From assembly GCF_900454495.1 (NCBI RefSeq), contig NZ_UGSI01000001.1:3100001-3164000 (forward strand): DNA of 64,000 nt, written 5' to 3'. Position 1 is the first letter of the stretch, and every line of letters starts with the position of its first letter. The notes beneath the pieces are model-generated. The model made no database searches and was not told the DNA's origin. It saw only the letters and a program-made list of their open reading frames with translations. Both the position numbers and the translations under genes were made by a program. This DNA is from Paenibacillus macerans (GTDB lineage: Bacteria > Bacillota > Bacilli > Paenibacillales > Paenibacillaceae). Shown here one piece after another: positions 8,752-17,441 of the stretch.

Positions 8752-11382
8752 TTAAGGATTGACCAGTGCAATAATTTGTATTAGATTTCCATTTTTGTCA
8801 TATTGGTAATCGAATATCACTTTGCCGTTCGACTCGATATAGTCCAGTCTTCCAGCGGCATCATACTTGTAGTTATAGTTTTTAGACACGCCTTTAGTGA
8901 CCGTATTGCTCGGACCGGAATAATTTCCGGCGGCATCCTTGGCCTTCACGGTAAACGCATAGCTGGTTTGCGGATCCAAGTTTGTGATTTCATAAGCGAG
9001 TTCTCTTGTCTCACCTATGAGCTGACCGTCAATATAGATTTCGTAGCTGACCCCGCCTTCATCATCGGTAGAAGCCTTCCAGGACAGTTTGATGCTGGTT
9101 GGCGTTACATTTGTGCCGACTAGGTTGGCAGGAGTAGACGGGCCGTTTTGATCATCTGGCACATCCGGCATCACTTGGATAGCATTCAATCGGTTCAGCA
9201 GAAGTTTTTGATCGGTATCCTTTAAATCATTAATGAGGGTGCGGGCCGCATTGATATCCGACTGAAGCTTCGATGCCTCAGCTTTTTCAACTGCTTGGAT
9301 GGCTTCGGCCAGTGTTTTCTGGTATAAATTCGCATCAATTACCGCTACTGCTTCAATGGATACATTCCCGACCCGATCTATCGTTCTTGCATAGACGATG
9401 ACCGCATCCTGACGGTTAACGGTAAATGGAGCCGCATACGCTGTCCAGGTGCCCTGATCCCCGATTTTGTACTCCGTCCGGCTCACTCCGCTAAGTGTAT
9501 CCGTTCCCGGCGTTACCGTGATATTGGCCCCTGATCCGCTCGGATTCAACATGCTTTCAATCACAGGTTCCGTCGGAGCTGTCGTATCTATTCTTGGTTC
9601 AGCCAAGACTTCTTCACTGAAGTTACCTGCTGCATCAACAACCCTCGCATACACCTTTATGCCTTCATCTCCAACGGTGATGGGAGACTGGTAATCAGCC
9701 CATGCGCCGGTATCCCCGACTTTATACTGAGCCTTGTAGGAGATGCTTCCAGTTGAGTTGTTTGGATTGTTGATTGTCGCGATAACATTTTGGCTCGTCC
9801 AGTCCACAGGACTTAAGGTGATAGCTGGCTTTACCGGCTTGGTCCGAATAATTTTAGCCACTGCGGTTGCTTCTTCGCTCACATTCCCTGCTTTGTCCAT
9901 GGTACGGGCATAGATGGTCGTTACCCCTTCATTGGTCACTGAAAAGGGCGCCGTATAATCGGTCCATGCTCCTGAGCTATCAATCCGATACTGTGATTTC
10001 AGCACGCCACTCAGGGCATCCTGCCCGCTGGTTACGGTGACCGAAACATTTTTGGACGTATATCCGGTCTCACTCAATGTAATGGAAGGCTGCGTCGGGG
10101 GTGTGCAGTCAATATTTCCGTTGGATTGAGCAACCTCGCCCGCATTACCGGCATTATCTATCGTTCTGGCGTAAACGACGAGGTTCTCTTGGTTTACGGT
10201 TACCGGATCGGTGTAATCGGTCCATGCCCCACTATCTCCGAGCTTGTATTGACTTCGGTTTACTCCGCTTCCTCCATTATCTGTTCCGTGTTGGAGCGTA
10301 AAAGTTTTACCGCTGCTGGTCCAGTTCCCATCCATGCTAATTGTTGGCAGGTTGGGCGCAAGTTTATCAATGTAGACCATACCTGTACTTTCTGGACCCA
10401 CATTACCAGCATTGTCTATCGTTCGGCCATGGACGACACTCTGACCATTAGCGGATATGTTGAACGTTCCCGTATAGGTTTGCCATCCTATATTAGTTGC
10501 TCCTGTCACGGCGATTTCACTTCTCGATACGCCGGACTGGCTGTCCGCCCCGTGGCTGCTGATGCCTACCATGACGTCCGTATTACTCCAATCCGATCGG
10601 CTAATGTATACGGCTGGTTCAGTTGGGCCCGTTTGGTCTATGTACGCACTGGAAGTGCTCACCCCGCTGACATTGCCCGCTGCATCTACCGCCCTGGCAC
10701 TAATCGTGGTCTGTCCGGGGTTGGTAATCGTTATCGGGTTGTTATATACCGTCCATCCCGAATTATGAGCTCCTTGAAGGCTGTACTCATAACTGGCAAC
10801 TCCAGTGATGTCCGTACTCCCACCGATCGAAACAGAGACGTTGCCTTGGGTATATCCCGGTGGGTTAACAGATATTGTAGGATTAGTAGGAGGGCTTGCA
10901 TCTCTATAGTAGATAACCATAGTGATGGTATCTATAAGATTAGGTTCATAGGTGCTAAAGTGAGTTAGAATGTTTTCTGTGACAGAAAAGTCATTGTTAT
11001 TGGAGAACAAATAGGAAGCAGAATCGTCCCTACCCCCATATACAATATTTTTTCTCCTCATAATATTTGTGTCACCAGACTTTACTGCTCTAACATCAAT
11101 AGTACCAATATCTGTTTTATTGTAGTGATATATAAGATATGTGGTATAAGTCCAAGAGAGATCTATTCTGTAATTCCCCAGTTCACTTCTAGGGATATTT
11201 GTTGGATAATGCAAGTACACATTATCTTCGTAGTACATTAGTCTTTGAGTTTTGCTATAAATCGGTTTCCACTCACCTGCTGCCTCTGCTTTATTGCTTG
11301 TAATATATAATGAAACTGATAATATCCAAAATACTGCGATGAGCATAAGGCAAACTTGTCTGTTTATTCTTTTGCTAGTCAT
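8752..11382 (-). CDS. Secreted Ig-like/FN3 repeat protein with a terminal YD repeat
   Basis: About 876 residues from the ATG at 11382 (AAAGGGGAG upstream; an upstream start at 11487 would bury the signal peptide). Signal peptide: CLMLIAVFWILSVSLYITS with cleavage after AEA. Then come at least five repeats of about 90 residues of the OmpL47/bacterial Ig type (YKLGDSGAWTDYTDPVTVN, VYARTIDNAGN). A short helical linker and a fibronectin type III domain (TPTSIKLSWKASTDDEG) follow, and the last 40 residues are YD repeats (YKYDAAGRLDYIESNGK, YQYDKNGNLIQI). It ends 17 bp before the Rhs start. The shared YD end suggests a secreted partner or a split-off N-terminal part of the Rhs toxin that helps it attach to the wall or to targets. 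Confidence 0.8.
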   Translation of the reverse strand: MTSKRINRQVCLMLIAVFWILSVSLYITSNKAEAAGEWKPIYSKTQRLMYYEDNVYLHYPTNIPRSELGNYRIDLSWTYTTYLIYHYNKTDIGTIDVRAVKSGDTNIMRRKNIVYGGRDDSASYLFSNNNDFSVTENILTHFSTYEPNLIDTITMVIYYRDASPPTNPTISVNPPGYTQGNVSVSIGGSTDITGVASYEYSLQGAHNSGWTVYNNPITITNPGQTTISARAVDAAGNVSGVSTSSAYIDQTGPTEPAVYISRSDWSNTDVMVGISSHGADSQSGVSRSEIAVTGATNIGWQTYTGTFNISANGQSVVHGRTIDNAGNVGPESTGMVYIDKLAPNLPTISMDGNWTSSGKTFTLQHGTDNGGSGVNRSQYKLGDSGAWTDYTDPVTVNQENLVVYARTIDNAGNAGEVAQSNGNIDCTPPTQPSITLSETGYTSKNVSVTVTSGQDALSGVLKSQYRIDSSGAWTDYTAPFSVTNEGVTTIYARTMDKAGNVSEEATAVAKIIRTKPVKPAITLSPVDWTSQNVIATINNPNNSTGSISYKAQYKVGDTGAWADYQSPITVGDEGIKVYARVVDAAGNFSEEVLAEPRIDTTAPTEPVIESMLNPSGSGANITVTPGTDTLSGVSRTEYKIGDQGTWTAYAAPFTVNRQDAVIVYARTIDRVGNVSIEAVAVIDANLYQKTLAEAIQAVEKAEASKLQSDINAARTLINDLKDTDQKLLLNRLNAIQVMPDVPDDQNGPSTPANLVGTNVTPTSIKLSWKASTDDEGGVSYEIYIDGQLIGETRELAYEITNLDPQTSYAFTVKAKDAAGNYSGPSNTVTKGVSKNYNYKYDAAGRLDYIESNGKVIFDYQYDKNGNLIQIIALVNP

Positions 11383-11821
11383 ACTGCTCCCCTTTCTAAT
11401 CAAGACTCTATAAAGTTGTAATCTTGTTCCATCTCCTATATGCATGCCTCCAATGTAATATCCAAAGACCTGCTTCTTTAGATTCACTTATGATTCACTC
11501 CCGCCCACCCATTCTCCTAATTTCAAAAAATCTAAATAGTATTATCATTCCATTTTTGGCTTTTGCATATAGCGAAACATGTTCGACACCTTGTTTGGAT
11601 ACATGATGTTACTAATTTTATATCGTTTTTTATGCTAGAAAGATTTGTGTGAAGACGATTCGCCGATCCGTATAAAATAATTACAACTAAAAAATGGACA
11701 GAGCTCAGACGACCTTGTCCGAAATCTCTATCCATCAGTTATTTTGCGCTAAGCCGCCTAACCTCGGGAGTTATAATTGAAAATTAGTACTCTATGAAGT
11801 TTCAGGGCTTCAGAACTAAGT
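11383..11821. other. Intergenic region upstream of the Rhs operon
   Basis: About 440 AT-rich bases between the start of the Ig-repeat gene and the prkA terminator. It must carry the promoter of the toxin operon, but I could not pick a convincing sigma-A site. The ORFs that can be drawn here lack ribosome binding sites. Confidence 0.4.
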
Positions 11822-11866
11822 AAAAAAATCCCTGCCTCGATATTCTTCAGAAATATCAAAGCAGGG
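11822..11866 (-). terminator. prkA terminator
   Basis: Stem CCCTGC/GCAGGG (11830-11835, 11861-11866) with a partly paired 25-base loop, followed on the minus strand by ATTTTTTT. It lies 42 bp past the prkA stop. Confidence 0.85.
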
Positions 11867-11907
11867 AGTTCATCTTACCATGGATGTTACCGGCAGAGCA
11901 TGTTCAT

Positions 11908-13803
11908 TTAACGGTTCAACAAGCTTCCCACATAGCGCAGCAGCTCGTTGGCGCACACCGGGCAATACCCGTGCTCGTCGATCAGTCGTTTGCTGACCTC
12001 GTTGATCCGCTTCAACTGATTTTCGTCCGGCGTTTTGGTCGACGTCGTAATTTTCACGATATCCTTGAGATCGGCAAACAGCTTCTTTTCGATCGCCTCG
12101 CGCAGCCGGTCGTGATGATTGTATTCGAATTTTTTTCCTTTGCGCGAGTAGGCGGAAATGCGGATCAGGATTTCTTCCCGGAACGCTTTTTTGGCGTTTT
12201 CCGAGATGCCGATCTGCTCTTCGATGGAACGCATCAAGCGCTCATCGGGGTCCAGCTCCTCATCCGTCAGCGGATCGCGGATTTTGGTCCAGTTGCAGAA
12301 CGCCTCGATATTGTCGAGATAGTTTTCAAACAGCGTGCGCGCCGATTCTTCGAACGAATACACGAACGCTTTTTGCACTTCCTTTTTGGCCAGTTCGTCG
12401 TATTCCTTCCGGGCGATGCCGATAAAGTTCAAATAGCGCTCGCGCTCCTCCTTCGTGATGGAGGCATGCTGATCGAGACCGTCCTTGATCGCCCGCAAAA
12501 TATCGAGCGCCCCCATGCAATGCAGGTCCTGCTTGATCAGCGCGCTGGAAATCCGGTTGATTACATAACGCGGATCGACGCCGGACATCCCTTCCTCCAG
12601 GTATTCGTTTTGCAGCTCCTTCAAATCGGCGTCCTTGTAGCCCTCCACTTCCTCGCCGTCGTACAGGCGCATTTTTTTCACCAGATCGACGCCCTGCTTT
12701 TTCGTCTCCTTGAGCCGGGTCAAGATGGAAAAAATCGCCGCCGACCTTAGCGCGTGCGGGGCAATGTGAATGTGGCTCATATCGCTTTGACCGATCAGCT
12801 TCGCGTAAATTTTCTCCTCCTGGGACACCTTGAGATTGTATGGAATCGGCATCACGATCATCCGCGACTGCAGCGCCTCGTTTTTCTTATTGGCGATAAA
12901 CGATTTGTATTCCGCTTCGTTCGTATGGGCGATAATCAGCTCATCCGCGCTGATCAGCGCAAACCGGCCGGCCTTAAAGTTGCCCTCCTGGGTCAATGAC
13001 AGCAGGTTCCACAGAAACTTTTCGTCGCACTTCAGCATTTCCTGAAATTCCATCAGCCCGCGGTTGGCTTTGTTTAACTCGCCGTCAAACCGGTATGCCC
13101 GGGGATCGGACTCCGATCCGTATTCGGTAATCGTCGAGAAGTCGATGCTTCCCGTCAAATCGGCGATGTCCTGCGACTTTGGGTCGGAAGGGCTGAACGT
13201 GCCGATGCCGATCCGCTCGTCCTCGGAGAGCAGCACCCGCTCCACCCTGACGTTTTCAATGTCGCCGCCGTACTCCGTTTTGAGCTTCAACTGGCAGACC
13301 GGGCATAAGTTGCCTTCGATCCGGACGCCCAGTGCCTTCTCTACCTCGGGCCTCAGCTCGTGCGGAACAAGATGGAGCGGGTCCTCATGCATCGGGCAGC
13401 CGGCAATGGCGTATACGGCCCCTTTGTCCGTCCGCGAAAATTTCTCCAGCCCCCGTTTCAACAGCGTCACCAGCGTCGATTTACCGCCGCTGACCGGGCC
13501 CATCAAAAGCAGAATCCGCTTCCGGACGTCCAGCCGGCGGGCGGCGGAGTGAAAATATTCCTCAACCAGCTTTTCAATCGCCCGGTCCAGCCCAAAGATT
13601 TCCTGCTCGAAAAATTTATACCTTTTCCGGCCGTCAACTTCCTCTATCCCATAAGACTTGATCATCTCATAAACTCGGGCATGGGCGGTCATCGCCGGCG
13701 AAGAGTCCTTGGCCAAAAGTTCGATATATTGTTTAAATGTGCCGCTCCACGACAAAGAGTCGCTTTCCGCCCGGTAAGCCGCTATACGTTCAAAAATGTC
13801 CAT
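11908..13803 (-). CDS. prkA: PrkA family AAA+ protein (serine protein kinase / Lon-like protease)
   Basis: 631 residues, the normal family length, with AGGAGGTACCTAAC before the ATG. The start MDIFERIAAYR is typical. A Walker A motif (GPVSGGKST) lies near residue 105, a CxxC pair (NLCPVCQLKLKTEYGGD) near residue 170, and the AAA core continues with FQEMLKCDEKFLWNLL and SADELIIAHTNEAE. The C-terminal part matches the PrkA C-terminal domain. In Bacillus, PrkA is a sporulation-associated cytoplasmic protein first described as a serine kinase and later linked to ATP-dependent proteolysis. The usual neighbours (a YhbH-like protein and SpoVR) are not here. It is monocistronic with its own terminator. 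Confidence 0.95.
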   Translation of the reverse strand: MDIFERIAAYRAESDSLSWSGTFKQYIELLAKDSSPAMTAHARVYEMIKSYGIEEVDGRKRYKFFEQEIFGLDRAIEKLVEEYFHSAARRLDVRKRILLLMGPVSGGKSTLVTLLKRGLEKFSRTDKGAVYAIAGCPMHEDPLHLVPHELRPEVEKALGVRIEGNLCPVCQLKLKTEYGGDIENVRVERVLLSEDERIGIGTFSPSDPKSQDIADLTGSIDFSTITEYGSESDPRAYRFDGELNKANRGLMEFQEMLKCDEKFLWNLLSLTQEGNFKAGRFALISADELIIAHTNEAEYKSFIANKKNEALQSRMIVMPIPYNLKVSQEEKIYAKLIGQSDMSHIHIAPHALRSAAIFSILTRLKETKKQGVDLVKKMRLYDGEEVEGYKDADLKELQNEYLEEGMSGVDPRYVINRISSALIKQDLHCMGALDILRAIKDGLDQHASITKEERERYLNFIGIARKEYDELAKKEVQKAFVYSFEESARTLFENYLDNIEAFCNWTKIRDPLTDEELDPDERLMRSIEEQIGISENAKKAFREEILIRISAYSRKGKKFEYNHHDRLREAIEKKLFADLKDIVKITTSTKTPDENQLKRINEVSKRLIDEHGYCPVCANELLRYVGSLLNR

Positions 13804-14021
13804 GTTAGGTACCTCCTGTACTCCCGCTTAGGGGTTCTCCCGCGTCCCCGGCCTTGGCCTTTGTATCTGAAGCTGAGTTTAAATGGAGCTTCCACGTTGA
13901 AAAGTGTATTACATTCCTATGCGGCTTTTCCCGAGAAGTTGACCGTTTTCGGGGTAAAAATATTCGCATCGAAAAAGTGGGGATTGAGGTTTGTGCTATA
14001 ATTTGTACTGATCATGGATAC

Positions 14022-14393
14022 GTAAAATGTAAGTTCAAAAAGTTAGATTTGCAGGACCGAGAAGGTTGGATGAAGCTAGGGACGAAAGGAGCGGAGCGTA
14101 CGTTTTGGGTACGTGAGCACCGGAAGGCCCGGCTGAATTCAAGATTCGACGCCGTTCCGCTTCATGAACTTGCTTCGTCATGGAAAGATAACTTTTTGAA
14201 CAACCTTGTAAAATGTGAGTTCAAAAAGTTAGATTTGCAGGACCGAGAAGGTTGGATGAAGCTAGGGACGAAAGGAGCGGAGCGTACGTTTTGGGTACGT
14301 GAGCACCGGAAGGCCCGGCTGAATTCAAGATTCGACGCCGTTCCGCTTCATGAACTTGCTTCGTCATGGAAAGATAACTTTTTGAACAACCTT
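14022..14393 (+). repeat. Tandem 186-bp duplication of a GTTCAAAAAGT-ended repeat element
   Basis: Two nearly identical units (14022-14207 and 14208-14393). Each contains a 169-bp core that begins GTTCAAAAAGTTAGATTT and ends AAAGATAACTTTTTGAAC, i.e. with inverted ends. The core carries GAGAAGGTTGGATGAAGC and GAATTCAAGATTCGA. Related copies lie at 37645-37748, 46066-46255 and 48635-48695. Because 186 is a multiple of 3 and the frame is open, the repeat creates a false N-terminal extension of the next gene. Confidence 0.9.
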
Positions 14394-14408
14394 GTAAAGG
14401 AGATCGTC

Positions 14409-15164
14409 ATGGCCGTACAGCATGAGACGGAACTATACGCCCCGTTGAAGGCTTTTTTTGAGGAGCGCGGATACATCGTGCGCAGCGAAGTCCGCCATTG
14501 CGACCTGGTCGGCTATCGGCCGGGCAGCGATGAGCCGCTGATCGTCGAAATGAAAAAGACATTTAACCTGCCGCTGCTGCTGCAGGGACTCGAACGGCAG
14601 AAGCTGAGCGGCGAGGTTTATTTGGCCGTGGAGAAAAACCGCGCGAAAAAAGGGGCCCACAATCAGCGCTGGAGCGAAATCACCATATTGTGCCGCAGGC
14701 TGGGTTTGGGCCTGATCGCGGTCACCCGGTACAAAACGAAACCCGCGTTTGTGGAGATTTTATGCGCGCCGCAAGACAGCGTATACACCCCGGGGCCCAA
14801 GGTCGTTAAAAGGCGGGCGGAGCGGCTGATGCACGAGTTTCATGAGCGCAGCGGCGATTACAATGTCGGCGGCAGCCACGGCGCCAAGCTGGTGACGGCG
14901 TACCGCGAAAAGGCGCTGCGCGTCGCGCTCGCCCTGCAGGAAGGGGGCGGGGAGATGGCTCCCAAGGACGCGCGCGACCGCAGCGGCGTCGGCAGCGCCG
15001 CGGCGATTCTGCAGCGCGACTACTACGGCTGGTTCCGCCGCGTCGCCCGCGGCCGCTATTGTCTGACGCCCGCGGGGACGGAAGGGCTGCGGCAGTACGC
15101 CCACGTCGTGGACACGTGGCGGCGCGCCGCCGCGGCCTTGGAGCGGAGCGAGGGGGCGGAGTAG
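14409..15164 (+). CDS. DUF2161-type PD-(D/E)XK nuclease-fold protein
   Basis: 251 residues from the ATG at 14409, which has AAAGGAGAT at ideal spacing. A longer frame starting at 13854 only reads through the tandem repeat and should be ignored. The N-terminal half carries a PD-(D/E)XK-like core: ELYAPLKAFFEERGYIV, then CDLVGYRPG and PLIVEMKKTF (Asp, then Glu-x-Lys), and a conserved GLERQKLSGEVYLAV. The C-terminal part is a winged-helix-like domain (SAAAILQRDYYGWFRRVARGRYCLTPAG). The DUF2161 family is annotated as putative phosphodiesterase/nuclease; its substrate is unknown to me. The 3' end is very GC-rich and convergent with the next gene. Confidence 0.75.
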   Translation: MAVQHETELYAPLKAFFEERGYIVRSEVRHCDLVGYRPGSDEPLIVEMKKTFNLPLLLQGLERQKLSGEVYLAVEKNRAKKGAHNQRWSEITILCRRLGLGLIAVTRYKTKPAFVEILCAPQDSVYTPGPKVVKRRAERLMHEFHERSGDYNVGGSHGAKLVTAYREKALRVALALQEGGGEMAPKDARDRSGVGSAAAILQRDYYGWFRRVARGRYCLTPAGTEGLRQYAHVVDTWRRAAAALERSEGAE

Positions 15165-15166
15165 GG

Positions 15167-15258
15167 CGCGGCGTTGGCGGCGCGTTCAGCCCTGGGGCGC
15201 AGCGTTGGCGGCGCGTCGGCCCCCGGGGCGCGGAGATGGGGCGTGTCAGCCCCCGGAA
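15167..15258. repeat. Three degenerate GC-rich tandem units of about 31 bp
   Basis: The pattern GGCGCGGCGTTGGCGGCGCG / GGGGCGCAGCGTTGGCGGCG / GGGGCGCGGAGATGGGGCG, each followed by a C-rich run such as TCGGCCCCCGG, repeats three times between the two convergent stop codons. It reaches the last codons of the 15246-16865 gene. Confidence 0.6.
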
Positions 15259-16865
15259 CGCGCCGTAAAGCCGGCGAGGGCGGCGGCGATGCGCGCCAGC
15301 CCCTCGCGCAGCCGCGCTTCTTCGAGCGCGGCCACGGTGAGCCGGATGCAGCCGTCATCCGGCTCAGCGGCGCAGCACAGCGTCCCCGGCAGGAACGCTG
15401 TGCCCTCCAGCAGCGAAGCGCGCAGCAGCGCTTCGCTGGAGATCCCGGCGGGCAGGCTGACCCACAGGTACAGCCCGCCGCCGGGATCGGCCGCGCGGGC
15501 GCCCCGCCAGGCGGGCGCCCGCAGCAGCTCCAGCGCGAGCATGCGCCGCGCTGTGTACGCCGCCGCGGCTGCGGCGGCATGCCGCGCGGCTGCGGGCGAC
15601 GCGAGCCAGGCGCGGAGCCGCCCGGCCCTTGCGGCCACGGCCCGATCGGCCGCAGCCCTTCCGCCCACGGCCCGATCGCCCGCGGCCCGATCGCCCGCGG
15701 CCCGCACGGCCTCGCTCCATTGGCTGGCCGGGCCCACCGCCGGCAGACCGCTTCCGCCGCCGCTCCCGCGCCCCGCTTCCCGCCGCAGCTTTTCCATCAC
15801 CTCCGCCTCGCCGCGCAGCCAGGCCAAAGGCAGCTGCGGCAGAAGCGCCCGCTCAAACGAGCCGATGCCGATCACCTTGGCCCCGGAAATCCCCGCCATC
15901 TGCCGCAAGCGAAGCAGTGACTCGCAGCCTTCCGGCACCGCCGCTTTCAACATTTCGCCTTCCGGTACCATCGCTTTCGGCATTTCGTTCCCCAGCACCG
16001 CTGCGCTCGGCGTTTCACCTCCCGGCACCGCCGCCAACTTCTTCTCCGCAGCAGCAGCCCCCGTTTCCGGGACTTCCGGAGCTTCAGGAACCTGCGGATT
16101 TTTGAATAACAGCGCAAATGGCAGCGCCCCTGCCGTATCGTCCTCCACGAGCGGCAGCCCAAGCTCTGCGCTCAGCGCAAGCAGCTCCAGCTTGCGCTGC
16201 CGGCTCCACACCCGGCCGGACGGATTCGAGAAGTGCGGCGTCACATACGCCAGGGCAGGCTCACCCCCGGCAGGCTTGCCCCCGGCCAGCCGCGCCTTCC
16301 GCCGCACATCGTCCGGCAGCATGCCGTCCCCGTCGCACTCCACCGGGACGGTCCGCAGCCCGAGGCGGCGCATCAGCTCGAGCGCCTCCGGCGCGGCGGG
16401 CGTCTCGACCAGCACGGCCCCGCCGCCGGGAACCAGCGCCCGCAGCGCCAACTCAAGCGCCCCGTCGGCGCTTTCCGCAAGCAGCCACTGCCGCGGCTGG
16501 AGCGCCTCTCCGCCTTCGCAATTGGCGTAAGCGGCAGCCAGCCAATCCACCAGCATACGCTCCGCCGCTTCCTCCGCCTGCACGCCAGCCGCGCTTTCAT
16601 CCTGCGGAATGTTTTCTTCATTAAATATATCTTTATCATGTGCCGACTGTTCGTCCGCCCGATGCTCCCAAGGTTCTTCTCCGCAGAGCGGTCCTAATTT
16701 CTCATCACGGCTGCCGCTTCCCCCGTCCCCGTGCGACCCGGCCAACCCGATCAATGTTCCGTTTTCCAGCCGCTCTTCGGCTTCAAGTACAAAAGTAGGC
16801 GGCAATCTTCTCCTTAACATCTCAAGCCAGAGGTTCAGGTGAACTCCCCCTTTCCGCTCCTTCAT
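15246..16865 (-). CDS. Aminotransferase class I/II-like protein lacking the PLP lysine
   Basis: Up to 539 residues. A fold-type I aminotransferase skeleton like the C-terminal domain of MocR/PdxR regulators is visible: AEEAAERMLVDWLAAAY, ESADGALELALRAL, TPHFSNPSGRVWSRQRKLEL, PLVEDDTAGALPF and CIRLTVAALEEARL. At the expected lysine motif (SFSKTLxP), the sequence reads GSFERALLPQLPLAWL, with Arg in place of Lys. There is no winged-helix DNA-binding domain. The gene is far richer in GC than its neighbours and has low-complexity inserts: four VPEGEM-like 12-residue repeats near residues 270-310 and AAGDRAAGDRAVGGR near 380. The N-terminal 50 residues are poorly supported. It may be a pseudoenzyme or a decaying gene. 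Confidence 0.65.
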   Translation of the reverse strand: MKERKGGVHLNLWLEMLRRRLPPTFVLEAEERLENGTLIGLAGSHGDGGSGSRDEKLGPLCGEEPWEHRADEQSAHDKDIFNEENIPQDESAAGVQAEEAAERMLVDWLAAAYANCEGGEALQPRQWLLAESADGALELALRALVPGGGAVLVETPAAPEALELMRRLGLRTVPVECDGDGMLPDDVRRKARLAGGKPAGGEPALAYVTPHFSNPSGRVWSRQRKLELLALSAELGLPLVEDDTAGALPFALLFKNPQVPEAPEVPETGAAAAEKKLAAVPGGETPSAAVLGNEMPKAMVPEGEMLKAAVPEGCESLLRLRQMAGISGAKVIGIGSFERALLPQLPLAWLRGEAEVMEKLRREAGRGSGGGSGLPAVGPASQWSEAVRAAGDRAAGDRAVGGRAAADRAVAARAGRLRAWLASPAAARHAAAAAAAYTARRMLALELLRAPAWRGARAADPGGGLYLWVSLPAGISSEALLRASLLEGTAFLPGTLCCAAEPDDGCIRLTVAALEEARLREGLARIAAALAGFTARSGG

Positions 16866-17030
16866 TTACGGCGATTGTACCCCAGGACAAAGTTTCCAGA
16901 CAACCGGCGCCGGCAAACAAAAAAAGATGCGCAAATTGGCATATTTTCTCTAAATCTATCCTTTTTGCGATAAAAATGTCGCCGTGTTAGAATGGGTACT
17001 GCGAATAATAGTTTTTGAGGTGATCATGTG

Positions 17031-17441
17031 ATGTCTTATTCTACGGAGCCTGCAACCGTCACCGAACCGATGCGCCCCCGGAAAAAGCAGAGTCCTTCCG
17101 TAGCTTTGATTTTGCTCGTCTGGGTACTGTTGATCGGCGCCGGGGCCGCCGCCGCCTATTTTTACAGCAATCATTTAAAGCAATCGATGGTCGCGCAGCT
17201 GGACGCCAAATGGCAAAGCCAAACGGAAATGATGAAAGCCGACTACACCTCGCAATTGACGGCTTTATCGAAAGAAGTCGAAGAACTGCAGAGCAAAGTC
17301 GATACGTTTAATGAACTGCTTGAATTTACGAAGGACAACACCAGCGAAAAAACGGACAACAGCAACAAGCTGTATACTCAACTGAACGAGGTCAAACAGC
17401 AGCTGGCCAAGCTTCAGAAACAGATGGGTCTGCTCAAATGA
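17031..17441 (+). CDS. Membrane-anchored coiled-coil protein
   Basis: 136 residues from the ATG at 17031 (GAGGTGATC upstream; a GTG at 17028 is possible). A short proline/lysine-rich cytoplasmic tail (MRPRKKQSPS) precedes one transmembrane helix (VALILLVWVLLIGAGAAAAY, about residues 25-45). The rest is a coiled coil (LTALSKEVEELQSKVDTFNE ... LNEVKQQLAKLQKQM). The stop overlaps the next start (ATGA), so it is translationally coupled to the phosphodiester glycosidase gene. I do not recognise a named family. It may be a membrane scaffold or partner of the downstream exported enzyme. Confidence 0.75.
   Translation: MSYSTEPATVTEPMRPRKKQSPSVALILLVWVLLIGAGAAAAYFYSNHLKQSMVAQLDAKWQSQTEMMKADYTSQLTALSKEVEELQSKVDTFNELLEFTKDNTSEKTDNSNKLYTQLNEVKQQLAKLQKQMGLLK

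Noticed and set aside
10126..10968. 280-codon open frame on the plus strand
   Set aside because: It lies opposite the Ig-repeat gene; its length comes from the repeated codons of that gene, and it has no ribosome binding site.
11884..12750. Plus-strand frame opposite prkA
   Set aside because: prkA is a clear full-length gene; the antisense frame has no family features or start site.
13854..14408. N-terminal extension of the DUF2161 protein
   Set aside because: It consists of the tandem repeat and intergenic sequence; the ATG at 14409 has a proper ribosome binding site and begins at the family start.
15205..16530. 441-codon plus-strand frame
   Set aside because: It is a by-product of very high GC content opposite the aminotransferase-like gene; its composition is Ala/Pro/Arg/Ser noise.
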